Shown here in pieces: positions 59,927 to 64,000 of a stretch of 64,000 nucleotides of DNA; the first letter of the stretch is position 1; every line of letters begins with the position of its first letter. The notes under the pieces were generated by a model that ran no database searches, was not told where the DNA came from, and was given only the letters and a program-made list of their open reading frames with translations. Origin of the DNA: Bryopsis sp. KO-2023 (taxonomy: Eukaryota; Chlorophyta; Ulvophyceae; Bryopsidales; Bryopsidaceae); assembly GCA_030272585.1 (NCBI GenBank), contig BSYQ01000001.1:3782001-3846000 (forward strand), in the 5' to 3' direction. Position numbers and translations under genes: made by a program.

Positions 59927-61122
59927 TCATTCCTGCCCATCCTCTGAAGAAGAGGGGTATCTCTTTCTGCCAATTCCCTCCCTTCGAAAACTGACCGACT
60001 TCTTTTGCATCGGGCTCATAATTCCAGTCAAAGACGGCATTTCGCTGGTTGCTGCAGAAGATCCACCTCGATCAGTCGCGGCGGCGGCATGGGGGACGTT
60101 TCTTGTGGGCAGTTCTTCCTCACGGATGAACAAGGGGTTCAGAAACCCGCCCTCCCTCTGATGTGAACGTCTGATTGGAGCAATGTCGACTGCAGGCTTG
60201 TAGGTCCCTTGGTAATATCTTGGAGAATCCAGGGAATGCTGGGAAGAAGCGGTTTCTGTGCGATAAACGGGATTTCGCGCCCCATCCTCAGACTCAACTG
60301 ATTCTTCCGACCCGCTACCACGAAACAACGCAATCTGAGGTTGAAGCCCTTCCCCTGGGCAATCTATTTGGGTCCGAGGTAACGATCGAATCGCTGCATC
60401 GAAACTATCTGATCGGCGAACTTCGAACATCTCCACCATCGTTTCGTCTCCCTCTCCATCCAGGCCACGACCTTCCCCCAGCGTGGAGAAGTGCACTCTG
60501 GGTGTCTGCGGAGCTGAATGCGCTTTTGAAGGAGTGTCTGCCAAGCCCATCTTTTCTCTCAGCGTTTTTTCGTCATAAATGGTGAGAGGCGAAGGCAGCC
60601 GCATTGTCATAACCAAACCATCGTCGTCTGAAGAGAGCCCGATGCTCTTCTTTTCTGAGGATCTGGAGCCCTCAACGTCGTCGTCTCGACGCTTCTTCCG
60701 TCCCGACATTCCCCAGATGAACAGATAAGTCAATGCTCCAAGCAAGAGACACACCCCCAAGACGACACCAATGGCCGCGATCGCTTCGAAGGGAATCTTG
60801 CTGCCGACCCCAGTGGAGTCGCCCGCTCCTTGTGCAAGTAAACGCCTCGTGGCATTTTCATCTGTGAGTCCAGCTGCAGTTGAGAATAGCAATATGTTTG
60901 GTTGCGCCTGAAACAACAGAGTGACATTTTTTTTGTTTCAGCACGCGCTATTCTCCTGGCAAAACAAATCTGAATGAACGGTGGTAGGGAAGGAGAGCTT
61001 ACGAGTGCAGTGTAGATCAACCAGCGATAGGCGCAGGGTCTCCTAGAGAAAGCGAAAGAAGAGGCTTTCTTTGCGCAAAATGCCCAGCCGCTGGCGAGGA
61101 AGTCGCCGCATCCTTGCAGCAT
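59927..61122 (-). CDS. single-pass membrane protein of unknown function
   Basis: Not recognised. Two exons, 61122-61003 and 60907-59927 (TGA), join in phase 0 to 366 aa. The N-terminus (MLQGCGDFLASGWAFCAKKA) is Cys-containing and weakly hydrophobic, possibly a signal. One clear transmembrane segment lies near residues 87-112 (AIAAIGVVLGVCLLLGALTY), followed at once by a basic stop-transfer GRKKRRDDD. The remaining roughly 250 residues are disordered-looking, rich in Ser, Arg, Glu and Pro, with possible phosphosites (RRSDSFDAAIRS, SQHSLDSPR, KKSVSFRREG). The topology fits a type I or signal-anchored protein with a cytosolic regulatory tail. It diverges from the NDPK gene. Confidence 0.75.
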
Positions 61123-62004
61123 TACCTTTCAGTCTCTGTCGGTACCTGCGGGGGGCCTCTTATTCGATGTTCAGAGCACACCTCCGCAGATTGCGCAGAG
61201 AGGAGGTCGAGATACCAAACATCACTGGTCTAAGAGTCTAAGTTCATCTGTCCTTGGTTCTCCCCAGTATCAAACTTGGTTGCAATCTTGGACCTCCCCG
61301 GACTGAAACATTCATCACAGACAACTACTACCTTTGATGTCAAACGAGAATGCAGTATACTATATGTAGTACATTGCCCGTTCTCACCGAGGCAATCCGT
61401 ATGGTCAACTTTCTAGTGCGCACACGAAATCTCGAGCTCTACAGCTCTAGAGCTGCCAGCGACATACAAAAGAATCCAACGGCCTAACAAGCGCGCTCAA
61501 AATCTATCGATGGCGGCTAACAAGCTTCTGCTACACACAACGTCGCGTTCCGCGCACCGCTAGCTCACCGCTCACTGTTTTTTGGCGGCGGCAAGATGTA
61601 GGCGTGGAGTCCTTACAGAGAAGGCACCTTGGTTGTACAGGGATTTCAAACTGAAGCTTGCCAACAAGATAAAACAGAGCGATGGGCGCAATAACACAAA
61701 AGTAGTACCTTCTCTAAAGACTTTCAACCATTTATGGGTCAGCCCAACCATCAAGGGGTAACCACAACGACAGCCGACGCACGCAAGGATAACCAGATTT
61801 TCATTTTGTTAGGACAAAATTTTCAAATACATCCCAGGAGAAACCCAACTCTGGCCCACTGACACAAATCGGTAGTTGAGACAAGCGACTGTTCGTTCCA
61901 CTTGAACTGCTGTTTGAACACGTGATCTCGTGAACACGTGACCGGTACGACTTTCAAACATCCACCTACTTGCCAGCAATTCGCGCCCAACACTCCATCA
62001 AATC
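61123..62004. promoter_or_regulatory. region between divergent membrane-protein (-) and NDPK (+) genes
   Basis: About 880 bp without recognised exons. Two CACGTG boxes at 61919-61924 and 61935-61940 lie 65-86 bp before the NDPK ATG. Confidence 0.45.
61919..61940. promoter_or_regulatory. paired CACGTG boxes upstream of NDPK
   Basis: CACGTG at 61919-61924 and 61935-61940, starts 16 bp apart, in the context GAACACGTGA repeated. Close to the NDPK start codon. Confidence 0.5.
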
Positions 62005-63151
62005 ATGGAGGCCAGGAGCGCTGCCGTTTGCTTGCTGATGGTGGTTTCGCTTGCGGCTCCTGGTGAGCATATGATTCGGTTCAGAGATCCCATATCTCGC
62101 TTTCCGTGTGCGAGAGGCGAGTAGGTGACTTTCCGTGCGACGTCCATCAGGGTTCGCCGATACCACGCTGACGCTTATGTTGATCAAACCTGACGCTTTG
62201 GACAAGGCCGAAGAAATCAAACACGAGCTGGCTGGAAGTGGATTTTCCATCTTGAACTACCATGAATGCAGCCTTGATGGAGAAGCTATAGCTCAGTTCT
62301 ATGCAGAACACAAAGGGGTAGGGGCTGTGAGCAGTATCAGGGTTTTCTTTGAAATATCAACACTTTTACAAGGTCAATAGGTAGGATAGACCGGCTGCAC
62401 CCTCTCTAAACACAATAGGCTCATATTTTCCCAGCTTGGGTGGGATGCACCCCGCTGCTCCAGACAATCCGACAGCTGTGCCAGATTGGCGATTCACAAA
62501 AAATCATCATTGTTGTTTTGTTTCAGAAATCTTTCTTCAATGAGCTGCTGGGTTACATGGGAGGGTGAGTCATACAATCAATCAGCATCTGATGCTGCAT
62601 GACGGTGACGATCTGCTTTCTTCTTTCGGCACCGGGCATGAATGGATGGTTTGACTTGAATAAATGGTAGATCTTTCTTTGGACAGCCGCCAGCTGGCAG
62701 CAATGGTCCTAGAAGGAGATAATGCCGTGACAAGAATCAGGGATATGCTTGGTCCAACGGATCCTACCCAAGCAAGGCAAACACATCCATCAAGGTAAAT
62801 TGTGTTCTGAGCCTTGTTGCAGTCGAAAGAAAGTGACCTCTAGTGTAAGATCGGTGAGAAATTACACTGGCATGGAACATTTCTATTTGTACACATTTTG
62901 CGATATTGGTTGGATCTGCATCCGTAATGCTCCACATACAAAGGAAAGCATCTTTTCTTGTCAAAATCTGCTGGGATCAATGTATCGTTTCTGAATATGG
63001 CCACGACAGCTTGCGAGCTCGTTTTGGGAAAACAATGACTGCTAATGGGATCCACGCGTCAGACTCAGAAGAAGCTGCGTTGCGAGAAATCGAGTATTTC
63101 TTCCCAAGCAGAGCCAAAGAAATGAAAGCCGAAATGAAAGATGAACTTTGA
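62005..63151 (+). CDS. secretory-type nucleoside diphosphate kinase (plant NDPK5-like)
   Basis: NDPKs transfer gamma-phosphate between NTPs and NDPs through a phospho-His. Five exons, 62005-62062, 62151-62317, 62527-62564, 62687-62794 and 63010-63151 (TGA), join to 170 aa. The first exon encodes a signal-peptide-like leader (MEARSAAVCLLMVVSLAAPG). Catalytic features are intact: TLMLIKPDAL (Lys), MVLEGDNAVTRIRDMLGPTD (Arg), RQTHPSSLRARFG and NGIHASDS with the active His139. The block FYAEHKGKSFFNELLGYM places it in the divergent group II, close to plant At1g17410, which also has a hydrophobic N-terminus. The signal suggests the ER, apoplast or another endomembrane space; this is inference. Two CACGTG boxes precede it. 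Confidence 0.93.
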
Positions 63152-63506
63152 CATTTTTAGACATGAACAAATGACTGGGATCGATCGATTTTCTGCATAT
63201 TTATGGGTGTACTTGATGCTCTGTAACCATTCTAATAGTGCAACAATTCCTCTGCACACAATTCCGTTAATTTTTGATGTCAGTTGTTACTAATTTCCAC
63301 ATTTTCCGGTAGCCAAGAATCACCTCATCTTTCTGTCAACTAAGAATCAATCAAAAAAATTTCCAAAAAATTGAGAATCAAAAGAATGGTAAAGAATTCG
63401 GTGGTCAAAACTCTTCTCTCTCAAAACGACGAATCACGACGGACCAGCCGCCGCCATCAAAGTCAATTAAATGCATCGCCAGACATCCGTGGGGGAAGGG
63501 TGACGA
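63152..63506. other. intergenic, convergent gene ends
   Basis: About 355 bp between the 3' ends of the NDPK (+) and the MoaE-like gene (-). No gene recognised. No additional MoaE exon carrying the usual PxWKKE segment was found here. Confidence 0.5.
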
Positions 63507-63869
63507 TTATGACGCAATCTTCTGTAACTGCACTCTGGACAGTTGCTCCAGAATCTCTCTGGCGGCGATCGTCGCTTCGGAGGGTGTGTGGCCACTGACT
63601 GCAATTATCAAACTCTTGTCGCTCTGAGGGACAATCCCCAACCTGATGATCAAAGCTATGCCTCCAAGATCTCGCGTTTCTTTCACGCAATCGCAGATTT
63701 TGTGGATGGCTTCCTCCAAGGATCGATAGGCAGTGAACCAGCGCTTGTTTCTCTTCTCAGACTCCACGATAGGATTCAAAAAGATTTCGTTCGCTGGCCA
63801 TGTCATGTCTCTGGGTTCAGACGGTCCGTTGAGTTGAATCATCTTTCGAGTCATCCCCAGATTTATCAC
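63507..63869 (-). CDS. MoaE-like protein (molybdopterin synthase large subunit family), partial
   Basis: Final exon of a minus-strand gene whose 5' part lies beyond the right edge; acceptor CACAG at 63870-63874, stop at 63507. The 120 residues read VINLGMTRK, then WFTAYRSLEEAIHKICDCVK, TRDLGGIALIIRLGIVPQSD, KSLIIAVSGHTPSEATIAAR and EILEQLSRVQLQKIAS. This follows MoaE/MOCS2B/CNX6 in order and spacing: G-x-TR, the Y-x-x-(M/L) helix, IA-(I)-x-RLG-x-VP and IAVS. MoaE forms molybdopterin from precursor Z with MoaD. Three points are odd: the His of the usual HRLG is Ile, the PxWKKE motif is reduced to QLQK, and the protein stops right after it. It may be a paralog with altered function or a truncated copy. 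Confidence 0.75.
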   Translation of the reverse strand: MINLGMTRKMIQLNGPSEPRDMTWPANEIFLNPIVESEKRNKRWFTAYRSLEEAIHKICDCVKETRDLGGIALIIRLGIVPQSDKSLIIAVSGHTPSEATIAAREILEQLSRVQLQKIAS

Positions 63870-64000
63870 CTGTGCAGAGAAGACCAATGCCCACAGCCTC
63901 AGAAAGAGGTGATTGCATTGTCATACTGAGTGTGTGTTTCTGTGTAAGTATAGGTTAGTTCTTTCGTTTGTATTCCTTTTTCTTCTCTTTTGTGGCTCGA

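Noticed and set aside
61572..61754. 60-codon minus-strand hydrophobic frame
   Set aside because: Too short, no homolog known, no splice context; lies in a likely promoter region.

Overview
The window is nuclear DNA from an intron-rich eukaryote. Genes are split by short GT-AG introns (most about 35-250 nt) whose sense strand is rich in poly-T. Several genes have their clearest relatives in plants and green algae: a plastid-type J protein, a PAP/fibrillin with a plastid-like leader, an EREX-type PX/coiled-coil Rab effector, an ABC1 kinase fused to a beta-lactamase-like domain (At5g24810 type), a plant-type NDPK with a signal peptide, a LAZ1/TMEM184 protein and a VIP1-like bZIP. The source is therefore probably a unicellular green alga (Viridiplantae). 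That is inference, and the species cannot be named from sequence alone. I saw no rRNA, tRNA, transposase, CRISPR array or virus.

Layout, left to right: an unrecognised multi-exon gene on + (about 354-2054); on - an RNI-type leucine-rich repeat protein and SEC13; a plastid J protein (-) divergent from a DHX36-like DExH helicase (+); an EREX-like PX coiled-coil protein, the ABC1K/beta-lactamase fusion and a TMEM184/LAZ1 protein (all -); a PPR protein (+); a gene-poor stretch (31.2-35.4 kb); SMN (-) divergent from PIG-N (+); the Rix1-complex subunit IPI1/TEX10 (+); a small bZIP (+); INO80C/Ies6, UBE2J and LST8 (all -); a fibrillin (-); a dual-specificity phosphatase (+); a second gene-poor, purine-rich stretch (56.4-59.9 kb); a single-pass membrane protein (-) divergent from a secretory NDPK (+); and a partial MoaE-like gene (-) running off the right edge.

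Most genes are housekeeping: ER export (SEC13), snRNP assembly (SMN), GPI-anchor synthesis (PIG-N), ribosome biogenesis (IPI1), chromatin remodelling (INO80C), ER-associated ubiquitination (UBE2J) and TOR signalling (LST8). They do not form an operon-like unit. I checked exon models by reading splice phases. IPI1 (13 exons, 899 aa), SMN (5 exons, 193 aa), EREX (7 exons, 1065 aa), DUSP (4 exons, 327 aa), fibrillin (6 exons, 296 aa), TMEM184 (7 exons, 437 aa), SEC13 (5 exons, 299 aa) and NDPK (5 exons, 170 aa) all stay in frame throughout. The most interesting points are an SMN without a Tudor domain, a helicase intron made of two tandem copies of itself, a degenerate MoaE-like protein, paired CACGTG boxes before two genes, and purine-rich tracts that recur downstream of stop codons on the sense strand.
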